Source: JACDAS01 sp046262415
Lineage (GTDB): Bacteria > Actinomycetota > Thermoleophilia > Gaiellales > Gaiellaceae
Assembly: GCA_046262415.1 (NCBI GenBank)
Contig: JBHEMU010000091.1
Span: forward strand, 1-32,799
Length of the DNA: 32,799 nucleotides
Direction of reading: 5' to 3'
The notes under the pieces are model-generated. The model ran no database searches. It saw only the letters and a list, made by a program, of their open reading frames with translations, and was not told where the DNA came from. The translations under genes and the position numbers were made by a program. This document shows, one piece after another, positions 16,000 through 24,062 of the stretch (position 1 is the stretch's first letter; every line of letters starts with the position of its first letter).

Positions 16000-17154
16000 A
16001 TGCCCTGGCCGAGAGACGACGCGAAGCTCGATCGCGTCCGCACGCTGATGGCTGCCGAGGATCTGGACGCGCTGGTCGTCCGGGCCCCCGACAACGTCCT
16101 GTATCTCTCGAACTTCTGGGGCATGAAGGGCTACGACGCGGTGGTCTTCCCCCAGGAGGGCGACCCCGTGCTGATCGCGCTGGAGCCCTCCGCCGACGAC
16201 GCCGCCCGGCACGCCTGGACCGCGGACGTCCGCCTCTTCGCCGGCTACGACGAGCGCGACCCGCGACCGCCGCCTCTGCGCGCCCTCGAGGTGGCCGTCG
16301 AGGCCGCGCGCCCCTTCGATCGCGTCGGGCTCGAGCTGAGCCTCGGGACGCAGGCCTCGGATCGCATGGTCGGCGAGCCGACGACCTTCACGAAGGCGTG
16401 GTTCGACGCCTTCCCGGCGGCGGTCGACGCTGCGCCACTCCTCGCCCGCGCCCGCGCCGTCAAGACCCAGCAGGAGATCGAGCGGCTACGGCTCGCGAAC
16501 GAGCTCGCGGCGGAGGCGATGGAGCGCGTCAAGACCGAGCTGCGCCCTGGGATGACGGAGAGCGAGGCGGCGGCGATCTGGCAGGCCCACGTCCACGGCG
16601 CCGGCACCGGTTGGCGCGGCGGCGCCGTCGAGCTCGCCCTCGGCTTCTCCCTCGTCTGGTCGGGACCAGCCATTCGCACGTTCACGGCCACCGGCTCCCG
16701 GCCGGTGCAGGAGCGCGAGCCGACCCTCTTCGAGATCTGGGTCTGCGCCGACGGGTACTGGTGCGACCACACGAAGAACGTGTGCCCGGGCGAGCTCGAC
16801 CCCCGCTACGACGAGCTGCTCGAGCAGCTGCTCGAGGTCTACGCCGCCGCGATCGACCACTGCCGGCCCGGTGCGAGCCTGCCCGAGCTCGACCGGCTGG
16901 TGCGCGAGGGCATCGCGGCGGCCGGCTACCCGGGCCAGCCCTCGCACCCCGTTTGCCACGGAGTCGGCGCCAGGGCGCACGAGCCGCCGTATGCCCACCA
17001 GGCCGGGACCGGCACGATCGAGGCCGGCATGGTGCTGGCGATCGAGCCGGGGATCTACTGGCCCAGCGGCGGCGGCCTCCGCCTGGAGGACAACTTCCTC
17101 GTCACGGCCGCCGGGGCCGAGCAGCTCTCCCCGTTCCCGGACGACTTCCGGTGA
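16000..17154 (+). CDS. M24-family (Xaa-Pro peptidase/creatinase fold) hydrolase
   Basis: A 384-residue two-domain protein. The N-terminal domain (MAAEDLDALVVRAPDNVLYLSNFWG) is the creatinase/prolidase type. The C-terminal domain is the pita-bread fold. Metal ligands are mostly kept: Asp in GYWCDHTKN, His in CHGVGARAHE, Glu in AIEPGIYW and Glu in RLEDNFLV. The first metal Asp is replaced by Glu (FEIWVCADGYWCD). Such proteins cleave X-Pro peptides or hydrolyse small amides. The neighbours suggest a small-molecule catabolic substrate rather than protein turnover. Start chosen from AGGAAG 9 bases before ATG 16000. The end overlaps the next gene by 4 bases. Confidence 0.88.
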   Translation: MPWPRDDAKLDRVRTLMAAEDLDALVVRAPDNVLYLSNFWGMKGYDAVVFPQEGDPVLIALEPSADDAARHAWTADVRLFAGYDERDPRPPPLRALEVAVEAARPFDRVGLELSLGTQASDRMVGEPTTFTKAWFDAFPAAVDAAPLLARARAVKTQQEIERLRLANELAAEAMERVKTELRPGMTESEAAAIWQAHVHGAGTGWRGGAVELALGFSLVWSGPAIRTFTATGSRPVQEREPTLFEIWVCADGYWCDHTKNVCPGELDPRYDELLEQLLEVYAAAIDHCRPGASLPELDRLVREGIAAAGYPGQPSHPVCHGVGARAHEPPYAHQAGTGTIEAGMVLAIEPGIYWPSGGGLRLEDNFLVTAAGAEQLSPFPDDFR

Positions 17155-18320
17155 TCGATCGCGACCTGATCTGGACCGGGCCGCACAACCGGCCGCTCGA
17201 GGTCGATGGGCCGATCGGCCTCTACGACACGACGCTCCGCGACGGGGAGCAGACGGTCGGCGTCGTCCTCGATCCGGAGCAGAAGCTCGAGATCGCCCGC
17301 GCACTCGACCTGCTCGGGGTCGACCGGATCGAGGCCGGCTTCCCGCGGGTGTCCCAGGACGACGCCGAGGCCTTCCGTCTCATCCTCGCCGCAGGGCTGA
17401 CGGCGAAGATCTGGGGGTTCTCGCGGGCCCTCACCGGCGATGTCGACGCGCTGATCGAGCTGGGCGTCGCCGCGACCGTGATCGAGTCGCCGGTGTCGGA
17501 CGCGAAGCTCGACGCGTACGGTTTCTCGCGCGAGGAGGTCGAGCGCCGCGTCGTCGCCGCCGTCTCCCACGCCCACGAGCACGGAATCCGGGTCGCTTAC
17601 TTCGGCGTGGACGGGTCCCGCGCCGACCTCGCCTTCCTCGAGCGGATCTACAAGGCGGCGGTGGGCGCCGGCGCGGCGGAGGTCGTGGTCGTCGACACGA
17701 TCGGCGCCGCGACGCCGGAGACGGCCGCCATGCTGGTCGGCCGCGCGCGGGAATGGGTCGGGCCCGAGGTGCCGGTCCACTTTCACGGACACAACGACTT
17801 CGGCCTGGCGACCGCCTCGGCGGTGGCCGCGGTCGGGGCCGGTGCGGCCTGGATTCAGGGCACCGTCAACGGGATGGGCGAGCGCGCGGGCAACGCGAAC
17901 CTGCTCGAGGTGGCGCTGGCGCTCGACGCGCTCTACGGCGTGGCGACCAACCTCCGGCTCGAGCGCGCGCGAGAGGTGTCTCACCTCGTTTGCCGGCTGT
18001 CGGGGTACCAGCTGGAGCCGTGGAAGCCGGTCGTGGGCGAGACCCTCTTCGTCCGGGAGTCGGGCGCGGTCGCGAGTCAGTTTCACGATCCTCCGGCGAT
18101 CGAGCCCTATTCGGCCGCCGTCGTCGCCGCCGAACGGAGGATCGTGCTCGGCAAGAAGAGCGGGCTCGACTCGATCCGGATCCGGTGCGAGGAGCTCGGG
18201 CTGGATGTGGCGGAGGAGCGCCGCGCAGGCGTGCTGGCAGCGGTGAAGGCCCTCGGGGCACGCGAGCGCCGGCTGGTCTCCGACGACGAGCTCCGCGCGA
18301 TCGTCGAGGCAGACATTTGA
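17151..18320 (+). CDS. DRE-TIM metallolyase, isopropylmalate/homocitrate synthase-like
   Basis: A 389-residue enzyme of the family that condenses acetyl-CoA (or another acyl-CoA) with a 2-oxo acid, or runs aldol cleavage. The signature YDTTLRDGEQTVGVV (about residue 25) holds the catalytic Arg and metal Asp. HFHGHNDFGLATA (about 207) carries the metal His pair, and GTVNGMGERAGNANL follows. At 389 residues it lacks the C-terminal regulatory domain of full isopropylmalate synthases (over 500 residues). It is closer in size to homocitrate synthase (NifV-like) or citramalate-type enzymes. GTG start at 17151 in GTGA overlap with the M24 gene. It may act on the 2-oxo acid released by the upstream pathway; that is inference. 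Confidence 0.85.
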   Translation: MIDRDLIWTGPHNRPLEVDGPIGLYDTTLRDGEQTVGVVLDPEQKLEIARALDLLGVDRIEAGFPRVSQDDAEAFRLILAAGLTAKIWGFSRALTGDVDALIELGVAATVIESPVSDAKLDAYGFSREEVERRVVAAVSHAHEHGIRVAYFGVDGSRADLAFLERIYKAAVGAGAAEVVVVDTIGAATPETAAMLVGRAREWVGPEVPVHFHGHNDFGLATASAVAAVGAGAAWIQGTVNGMGERAGNANLLEVALALDALYGVATNLRLERAREVSHLVCRLSGYQLEPWKPVVGETLFVRESGAVASQFHDPPAIEPYSAAVVAAERRIVLGKKSGLDSIRIRCEELGLDVAEERRAGVLAAVKALGARERRLVSDDELRAIVEADI

Positions 18321-18417
18321 TCGAAAGGGGCGTTGAGCTCGCTCCACTCGCATGAGGTTTGTGCCTGCCACGTCGGAAGAGTCCTGACTGGCGGTGCGGC
18401 CGTCCGTCGCCGCCGAT

Positions 18418-18930
18418 CTATCTCGGGCCGATGTCCCCGCGGGCCTCGCGTAGGGCTCGGATGTCGATCAGGTCCTGGTCGCGTCCCGCGAGGGTCTTGA
18501 AGTCGAGCAGGTCTTCGTAGCCGGTGAAGAGGACGGCGCCGAAGTCGAAGTGCGCCTCGTGTGCGCGCTCCGCGAGCCCTTCGTAATCGTCCGCGGTCTC
18601 GAGCTTGCCGAAGACGTACTGGAGGATGTCGACACGGCCGAACTTGGTTGCCAGATCCCAGCTGCCGTGGTCGTGGAGAGAATCGAGCGTGAAAGGCACA
18701 GGCAGGTCTTGTGGACGGAAGTCCGCAAGCAAGAGGGGCTCGGCTTCCATCTCGCTGAGCGCGTGCCAAAGGCGCTCGAGGTTCTCGTCGCTCGGCTCAG
18801 GCACGATGTCGATGTCCTTTGTCGACCGTACGTAGCCGTGATGGCCGACCGCGACGCCTCCGATCACGATGAGCTCCACCTCGTGCTTGACGAGTGTGGC
18901 GAGGATCGCCGGGATGTCCGGGGCAGGCAA
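18418..18930 (-). CDS. Nucleotidyltransferase-fold protein, probable toxin of a TA pair
   Basis: A 170-residue protein with the minimal nucleotidyltransferase signature GGVAVGHHGYVRSTKDIDIVP (about residues 23-43): a GG loop, then a DxD pair for metal and NTP binding. Proteins of this type (AbiEii/MNT-like) act as toxins by transferring nucleotides to RNA or proteins. It follows an HTH protein gene on the same strand after 52 bases, the normal antitoxin-toxin arrangement. The start is probably TTG at 18930, since no ATG or GTG fits the conserved N terminus. Its base composition is less GC-rich than its neighbours and it sits between two unrelated operons, suggesting transfer. A housekeeping nucleotidyltransferase is less likely. 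Confidence 0.75.
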   Translation of the reverse strand: MPAPDIPAILATLVKHEVELIVIGGVAVGHHGYVRSTKDIDIVPEPSDENLERLWHALSEMEAEPLLLADFRPQDLPVPFTLDSLHDHGSWDLATKFGRVDILQYVFGKLETADDYEGLAERAHEAHFDFGAVLFTGYEDLLDFKTLAGRDQDLIDIRALREARGDIGPR

Positions 18931-18982
18931 CCTCTTCGTTAAGCTGCCGCTCCCCTGGGGCGGCGATTCGCGGCGGTCGCGC

Positions 18983-19522
18983 TTACCTCTGCCCAGGAGA
19001 CTGCCCCTGCGCGAGCGTGTTCAGTGATCGGTTGAGCGCCGCCAGCTCGAGGACACGCTCCTCCGGGCTCGTCTGCTCGTACTGCCGCTGGAGATCGTCC
19101 AGCGGAACGTTCGGACGGGGGAGCCGAGCGATGTCGTGCGCGAGCACAAGACGGCGCCCCCGCTGTGGCCAGCCAAGCTCCCGAACCGCCTCCGAAAGCA
19201 CGCCTCGCGAACGGCCGGCCCGGCGCAAGCGACGCACCATGGTCGCAAGCTCGAGCAGGGGGGCCGTTTCCACTGCGAGCCGCTTCGATCCTTTGGGCGA
19301 GGCTACGACCGGTAGTTGGCCGCGGTCGATCCAGCGGTCGAGAGCTGTCACGCTCACGCCGAGCAGGCGCGCGGCGCCACGCTTCGTCACGGACGGAGAG
19401 AGCTGACGGCGCAGAGAGACCTCGATCGCGCGCAGCTCGTCTCGCAGCGCCGGGTCCCGCGTCTGCTGGATTGCAAGCCGCAGTCGCACGACGGGTTCCA
19501 GTAGGTCGGCCGTGCCGGCCAT
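18983..19522 (-). CDS. Helix-turn-helix protein, probable antitoxin
   Basis: A 179-residue protein with a MerR/excisionase-like HTH at about residues 44-75: VTKRGAARLLGVSVTALDRW followed by a winged segment with SPKGSKRLAV. The rest is helical and ends with a Gln/Ser-rich tail. Position upstream of the nucleotidyltransferase suggests it represses the pair and neutralises the toxin; neither is shown. ATG start at 19522 with TATCGT 7 bases upstream and no Shine-Dalgarno, consistent with a leaderless message from its own promoter. Confidence 0.75.
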   Translation of the reverse strand: MAGTADLLEPVVRLRLAIQQTRDPALRDELRAIEVSLRRQLSPSVTKRGAARLLGVSVTALDRWIDRGQLPVVASPKGSKRLAVETAPLLELATMVRRLRRAGRSRGVLSEAVRELGWPQRGRRLVLAHDIARLPRPNVPLDDLQRQYEQTSPEERVLELAALNRSLNTLAQGQSPGQR

Positions 19523-19529
19523 CGAAGGA

Positions 19530-19535
19530 ACGATA
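19530..19535 (-). promoter_or_regulatory. Candidate -10 box (TATCGT) for the HTH/nucleotidyltransferase pair
   Basis: TATCGT on the minus strand lies 7 bases before the HTH gene's ATG, in the 26-base gap behind the FAD oxidoreductase gene. It would give the pair its own leaderless promoter. Confidence 0.4.
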
Positions 19536-19548
19536 GCGGAGTTGTTGT

Positions 19549-21171
19549 TCAGGGGGGCGATTTCACCAACTTGCTAGGCCGGCCGAGGGCGAGCGCCCGC
19601 CGGGCGAGCCCCGGCCGCAGTAGCCGCTGGGCGACGAGCGTCCCCGAGCCGGCGCCGAGCCCGGGACCCGGATGCGTACTCGCGCCGATGTGCCACAGAC
19701 CCTCGACCGGTGTCCGGTGGCCGGGGAGCCCGGGCCGCGGCCGCCAGAGCAGGTTCTGGTCGAGAGCGCAGGAGCCGCTGTCGATGTCGCCGCCGGGCAT
19801 GTTCACGTTCGCCCGCTCGATGTCCGCCGGCGAGAGGACGACCCGCCGCAGCAGCCCCGAGTCGAGGTTCGTGAGCTGGCGGCCCAGCCGCTCCTGGATG
19901 CGGTCGGCGTAGCGCTCGCGCAGCTCCTCGGTCCAGGTGCCGTCACCGACGTCGAGCTCCCCTGCGGCATCGCCCCGAGGCCGCGAGGGAAGCTCCTGGA
20001 GCTGGATCCAGAGGATCCACGAGCCTTCGGGCGCCCTCGACGGGTCGACCGCGAGCGGCTGGCCGACGACGACCGTCGCCTCCGCCGGGAGCAGCCCCCG
20101 GTCGGCCTCGTTGACGGCGCGAGAGACGCCGTCCAGCCCGGGCGTGAGGTGGACGATTGCCGTCCGCGCCAGGCGCTCGTCGCCGGCCCACCGGGGCGGC
20201 TCCGACAGCGCGAGGTGGATCTGCATCTCCCCCCGCCCGAAGCGGAAGCGCCGCGCCTCGGCGACGATCGGGCCGGGCACGCCGGCGCCGTCGAGCAGCT
20301 CCGTGTACAGCTGCGACGGCGTCACGTTCGCCAGCACGGCCCGCCCGGCGGCGTAGCTTTCGCCGTCGCGCGTCCGCACACCCGTCGCGCGCCCGTCCGA
20401 GACGAGGATCCGCTCCACGTCGCGGCCCGTCTCGAGCGACCCGCCGGCATCCCGGATCACGCCGGCGAGCGCCTCGACGAGCTTGACGCCGCCGTCACGG
20501 GGCACTGGCATCCCGCCGAGCTGCAGGGCGACCGAGATCACCTGGGCCATGAAGCCCGACGAGGCCGCGTCCGGGCCGAGTCCGGTGTGGAGCACCCAGG
20601 GCGCGAAGAGGCCGCGCGCCCGCTCCGACTCGAAGGTCTCCGTCGACCAGTCACGGCACGACGAGAGGGCGTCGCCCGAAAAGGCGACGAGCCCTCGCCG
20701 CCCCAGCCGCCGGTAGGCCTTCAGCCCGAGCGCCAGTCCCGCCCGCGACCAGAGCTCGGTGCCGAGGACGCCGAAGGCGAGGTCGGCGTTTGCCAGGAAG
20801 CGCTCGACGACGCCGGACCAGGCCGGCCCGAGCTCGGCGACGTTCTGATCCTGCGACGTCGTCAGGAAGACGCTTTCGCCGTCGGGGAACAGCGTCGCCG
20901 TCGGCAGGTCGGTGTTCAGGTACTCGAGTCCGCGCGAGTCGAGGTCGCCCTTCAGCTCGGCGTAGGCGGCCGATCCCGTCCAGAGCGGATGCCAGGCGGC
21001 GAGGACCTCGTGCACGAAGCCGGGTTCGGTGAGCTCCGCCGTTCTGATCGCGCCGCCGAGCCAGTCGTTCCGCTCGAGCACGCAGACGCCCCAGCCTGCC
21101 TTCGCGAGCAGCGCACCCGCGGCGAGGGAATTGATGCCGCTGCCGACGCAGACGGCGTCGTACCGCCGCAT
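19549..21171 (-). CDS. FAD-dependent oxidoreductase, phytoene-desaturase/amine-oxidase-like
   Basis: A 540-residue flavoprotein of the phytoene dehydrogenase-related family. The N-terminal dinucleotide fold is YDAVCVGSGINSLAAGALLA followed by VLERNDWLGGAIRT. The C-terminal FAD segment is LWHIGASTHPGPGLGAGSG. Despite the family name, many actinobacterial members act on non-carotenoid substrates. No phytoene synthase or other carotenoid gene is present. The ATG at 21171 shares one base with the stop of the TIM-barrel gene upstream (TGATG), so the two form an operon and probably serve one pathway. The substrate is unknown. Confidence 0.85.
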   Translation of the reverse strand: MRRYDAVCVGSGINSLAAGALLAKAGWGVCVLERNDWLGGAIRTAELTEPGFVHEVLAAWHPLWTGSAAYAELKGDLDSRGLEYLNTDLPTATLFPDGESVFLTTSQDQNVAELGPAWSGVVERFLANADLAFGVLGTELWSRAGLALGLKAYRRLGRRGLVAFSGDALSSCRDWSTETFESERARGLFAPWVLHTGLGPDAASSGFMAQVISVALQLGGMPVPRDGGVKLVEALAGVIRDAGGSLETGRDVERILVSDGRATGVRTRDGESYAAGRAVLANVTPSQLYTELLDGAGVPGPIVAEARRFRFGRGEMQIHLALSEPPRWAGDERLARTAIVHLTPGLDGVSRAVNEADRGLLPAEATVVVGQPLAVDPSRAPEGSWILWIQLQELPSRPRGDAAGELDVGDGTWTEELRERYADRIQERLGRQLTNLDSGLLRRVVLSPADIERANVNMPGGDIDSGSCALDQNLLWRPRPGLPGHRTPVEGLWHIGASTHPGPGLGAGSGTLVAQRLLRPGLARRALALGRPSKLVKSPP

Positions 21172-22013
21172 CAGCGCAGTGCCCAGACCCGGAGGAAGCT
21201 GTCCCGGGCCCGGCGGACCAGCTCCTCCGGCTCGAGCGCCCAGAGCGAGTCCGGGAACTGCTCGCCGAAGGTCCCGTCGTCGGAGAAGATCTCGATGTCG
21301 TGCCAGCCTTCGTAGCCCGCCTCGTCCAGCGTTCGGAGCAGCGGGCCCAGATCGATGACGCCGTCGCCCGGCAGGACGCGGTCGAAGCCGCTCCGCGTCG
21401 GCTCGCGGCGGTCGCCGACGTGGACGCCGAGGATCCTCCCGGCATGCGTCCGGATCTCCTCGTCGCGCCCCGGGGAGTCCCACACGTGCCACGTGTCGAC
21501 CAGGATCCCGACCGAAGGCGCACCCGCCTCGGCGAGGAGCGAGACGGCGTCGCCGATCGTGTGGACGAACGAGAGCTCGTCGGCCTGGGACGGGTGGATC
21601 GGCTCGAGCGCAACGCGCACGCCCGCGCGCTCGGCGACCGCCGCGATCTCGCCGAGCGCTTCGAGCACGAGGCGGCGCCGGTCGCTGCCCGGCCCGGTCA
21701 GGAAGACGATGCAGTCCGGATCCAGCTCCGCCAGCCGCCGGACGCTCGCGCAGAGCGCCTCCACCCGTTCGGCTGGATCGTCCGGGCCGGGCATCGACGG
21801 CAGCGGCAGGATCGAGGGCACGGCCGGAATGCAGTGGGTCGCCGAGAGGCCGCTGTCGCGGAGCCTCGCGGGCGCCTCCTCGTCGCCGAGAATCTTGAAT
21901 TCGCAGACGCCGATGCCGGCCACGCCGGCGGCGCGGTAGGCGGCGAGATCCTCGTCGAAGCTAGCCCCCATCGTCGTGAACTCGCAGATCGACAGCCTCG
22001 GTTCCGCGCGCAT
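21171..22013 (-). CDS. Xylose-isomerase-like TIM-barrel protein (sugar phosphate isomerase/epimerase family)
   Basis: A 280-residue TIM-barrel of the AP-endonuclease-2/xylose isomerase-like superfamily. Its opening LSICEFTTMGASFDEDLAAY is typical. Likely metal ligands are the Glu in VALEPIHPS, Asp and His in LVDTWHVWDSPG, His in GVHVGDR and Glu in DIEIFSDDGTFG. Such enzymes isomerise sugars, inositol derivatives or hydroxypyruvate. ATG start at 22013. It is the first gene of a two-gene operon with the FAD oxidoreductase and is divergent from the ABC importer. It may act on the imported compound; that is inference. Confidence 0.85.
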   Translation of the reverse strand: MRAEPRLSICEFTTMGASFDEDLAAYRAAGVAGIGVCEFKILGDEEAPARLRDSGLSATHCIPAVPSILPLPSMPGPDDPAERVEALCASVRRLAELDPDCIVFLTGPGSDRRRLVLEALGEIAAVAERAGVRVALEPIHPSQADELSFVHTIGDAVSLLAEAGAPSVGILVDTWHVWDSPGRDEEIRTHAGRILGVHVGDRREPTRSGFDRVLPGDGVIDLGPLLRTLDEAGYEGWHDIEIFSDDGTFGEQFPDSLWALEPEELVRRARDSFLRVWALR

Positions 22014-22086
22014 CGCACGGGAGATTGAAGTTTCCGCGGCGATGGGTCAATGTTGCCCCGGGTCCTACGAGGGAGGAGCAGACGGC
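22014..22086. promoter_or_regulatory. Divergent intergenic region with strong ribosome site for the binding protein
   Basis: The 73-base gap between the TIM-barrel gene and the ABC binding protein must hold both promoters. A strong Shine-Dalgarno GGGAGGAG (22071-22078) lies 8 bases before ATG 22087. On the minus strand, TTGACC (22050-22045) resembles a -35, but the -10 17 bases on (CAATCT) is poor. No operator-like repeat is evident. Confidence 0.4.
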
Positions 22087-23289
22087 ATGACACGACGGAG
22101 ATGGTGGGTGGCGGCCCTGGCGGTGGCAGTGACCGGCGGACTCGCCGCAGGCCTGGCCGCGACGACGGCCACCGGCACGAGCGACGCGCAGAAGCCGATC
22201 GTGATCGGTTGGGCGGGCGACCTGACGAAGAACATGGCGCCGTTCGACGGGCCCGGGCTTGCCGCGGCGCAGATCAGGGTCAAGGAGATCAACGCGAAGG
22301 GCGGCGTCAACGGGCGCCCGCTGCAGCTCAAGTTCGTCAATACGCAGCTCGACCCCGCGAAGACGAAGCAGGCGGCCGCCGACCTGATCGAGCAGGGAGC
22401 CGACGTGTTGATGGTCACCTGCGACGTCGACTTCGCGACGCCGGCGATCCAGGAGGGCCTGAACGCGGGCAAGCTCACCGTCTCCGCGTGCATCGGGACC
22501 GACCAGATGGGGCCGAAGCGCTTCGGGTCGAAGGGCAAGCTCGCCTTCAGCTTCGGCAACGCCGCACAGGACGAGGGCGCCGCGATGGCGGAGTACGCGA
22601 TCAAGCGCGGCTGGAAGACCGCGATCATCGTCAAGGACAACCTGCTCGTCTACTTCAAGAACGTCAACGACGCGTTCGAGAAGCGCTTCAAGGAGAAGGG
22701 CGGCAAGATCGTCTACAAGGACAGCTTCACCTCGTTCGACAAGACGATCAACAACGTCGTCAGCCGCGTGAACGGCAAGAAGGCCGACGTGATCTCGTTC
22801 GTGACCGCGTTCGGCGAGCTGCCCCAGTTCGTCGCGGGCCTGCGCAGCCTCGGCAACAAGACCGCGATCCTGAACTCGTGGGGCGGCGACGGAACCTACT
22901 GGAACCCGAAGAAGCCGAAGGTGACGAACTACTACTACGTGACGTACGCGTCCGCCTTCGGCGACGACCCGAATCCCGCCGTGAACAGGCTGGCGGCGAA
23001 GATGAGGCGCGCCGGCAAGGCACCGGGGACGGCGAGCTTCGTCCAGGGCCCGACCGCGATCGAGGGCATCGTCGCCGCGATCAAGCGGGCCGGTGGCTCG
23101 ACCGACGGCGCGAAGCTGGCGGCGCAAATGGAGAAGTTCAAGGGGTTGAAGACGATCTCCGGCTCGGTCAAGTTCTCGCCGGCCTTCCACAGCGTGACGG
23201 GCCGCGCCTACCGGGTGATGGTGATCAACAACAACAAGGCGAGGTACCTGCGGCTGATCAAGGCGAGCTCGCCGGCGGACATCGGGTAG
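22087..23289 (+). CDS. ABC transporter substrate-binding protein, Liv (amino-acid/amide) type
   Basis: A 400-residue periplasmic-binding-protein-type receptor of the leucine-binding family (type I fold). The signal peptide has core WVAALAVAVTGGLAAGLAA, and the mature part starts near QKPIVIGWAGDLT. It shows AAAQIRVKEINAKGGVNGRPL and LIEQGADVLMVTCDVDFATPA, as in LivK/AmiC-like proteins. No lipobox cysteine follows the signal peptide, so it is not an ordinary lipoprotein; it may be anchored by an uncleaved signal or released. It leads the operon of a complete Liv-type importer. The ligand could be a branched-chain amino acid, amide, urea or an aromatic acid, and cannot be read from sequence. 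Confidence 0.92.
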   Translation: MTRRRWWVAALAVAVTGGLAAGLAATTATGTSDAQKPIVIGWAGDLTKNMAPFDGPGLAAAQIRVKEINAKGGVNGRPLQLKFVNTQLDPAKTKQAAADLIEQGADVLMVTCDVDFATPAIQEGLNAGKLTVSACIGTDQMGPKRFGSKGKLAFSFGNAAQDEGAAMAEYAIKRGWKTAIIVKDNLLVYFKNVNDAFEKRFKEKGGKIVYKDSFTSFDKTINNVVSRVNGKKADVISFVTAFGELPQFVAGLRSLGNKTAILNSWGGDGTYWNPKKPKVTNYYYVTYASAFGDDPNPAVNRLAAKMRRAGKAPGTASFVQGPTAIEGIVAAIKRAGGSTDGAKLAAQMEKFKGLKTISGSVKFSPAFHSVTGRAYRVMVINNNKARYLRLIKASSPADIG

Positions 23290-23329
23290 GCACGTCGGAG
23301 CGCGCGCAGCACGGTTCCAGTCAGCACGA

Positions 23330-23362
23330 CCGATGGCCCGGAGGCGCGCTCCGGGCCATCGG
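23330..23362 (+). terminator. Intercistronic hairpin between binding protein and ABC ATPase genes
   Basis: A perfect 13-bp inverted repeat (arms 23330-23342 and 23350-23362) with a 7-base GC loop lies 40 bases after the binding-protein stop. There is no U-tract. It may partly terminate transcription or protect upstream mRNA, giving more binding protein than transporter, as is common in ABC operons. Confidence 0.65.
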
Positions 23363-23378
23363 CGTCTCGCGCGCCTTC

Positions 23379-24062
23379 GTGGGAGTCCACGCGCTCGAGG
23401 AGGTGACGCTCGAGCTCCATCGCCACGAAGTGGTGGGGCTGATCGGCCCGAACGGCGCCGGCAAGACCACGCTCGTCAACGTCGTCACCGGCTTCGATTT
23501 CCCGAGCGCCGGCAGGGTGGAGCTCGCGGGCACTGACATCACCGGCTGGCCGGCGCACCGGCGCGGGCGGGCCGGTCTGGCGCGCACGTTCCAGCACGGC
23601 CATCTCTTCTCGGGTCTGTCCGTGCGCGAGAACGTCGAGGTCGCCGCGCTCGGCTCGGGCGCGCGGCCCCGGGAGGCGCGCCAGCGCGCGGACGAGCTAC
23701 TGGGCGCCCTCGGCCTCGGCGACCGGGCGGAACGGCCGGCGGCGGTGTTGCCGCACGGCGACGAGCGGAAGCTCGGCGTCGCCCGCGCGCTCGCCACGCG
23801 GCCCCGGTTCGTGCTGATGGACGAGCCGGCCGCCGGGCTGCAGGAGGCGGAGATCCCGGACTTCGCGGCGGTCGTGCGCGGCGTGCGGGACGAGCACGGG
23901 GCCGGCGTGCTGCTGATCGACCACAACGTCGCCCTGATCATGGAGGTCTGCGACCGGGTGCAGGTGCTCGACCAGGGTCGGACGATCGCCGAGGGTCCGC
24001 CGGCCGAGATCAGGCGGAACCTCCACGTCACGACCGCCTACCTCGGTGGGAGCCTTGGCTGA
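23379..24062 (+). CDS. livG: Branched-chain-type ABC transporter ATPase (LivG-like); 5' end uncertain
   Basis: A LivG-type ATPase of 227 residues from GTG 23379; relatives are about 250. Walker A is GLIGPNGAGKTTL, the signature region LPHGDERKLGVARAL, Walker B RFVLMDEPAAGL, and the H-loop VLLIDHNVALIMEVCDRV. The conserved first strand (ALRAIGVSRAF) is open in frame upstream to about 23331, but no in-frame ATG, GTG or TTG precedes it. The nearby ATG at 23333 is out of frame. GTG 23379 would drop that strand. A small indel or an unusual start near 23331-23350 is therefore possible. The 5' part also carries the 13-bp hairpin. The end overlaps the next ATPase gene. Confidence 0.85.
   Translation: MGVHALEEVTLELHRHEVVGLIGPNGAGKTTLVNVVTGFDFPSAGRVELAGTDITGWPAHRRGRAGLARTFQHGHLFSGLSVRENVEVAALGSGARPREARQRADELLGALGLGDRAERPAAVLPHGDERKLGVARALATRPRFVLMDEPAAGLQEAEIPDFAAVVRGVRDEHGAGVLLIDHNVALIMEVCDRVQVLDQGRTIAEGPPAEIRRNLHVTTAYLGGSLG

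Noticed and set aside
19549..21171. Carotenoid biosynthesis gene
   Set aside because: The protein is phytoene-desaturase-like, but no phytoene synthase, cyclase or other carotenoid gene is nearby, and the family is functionally broad.
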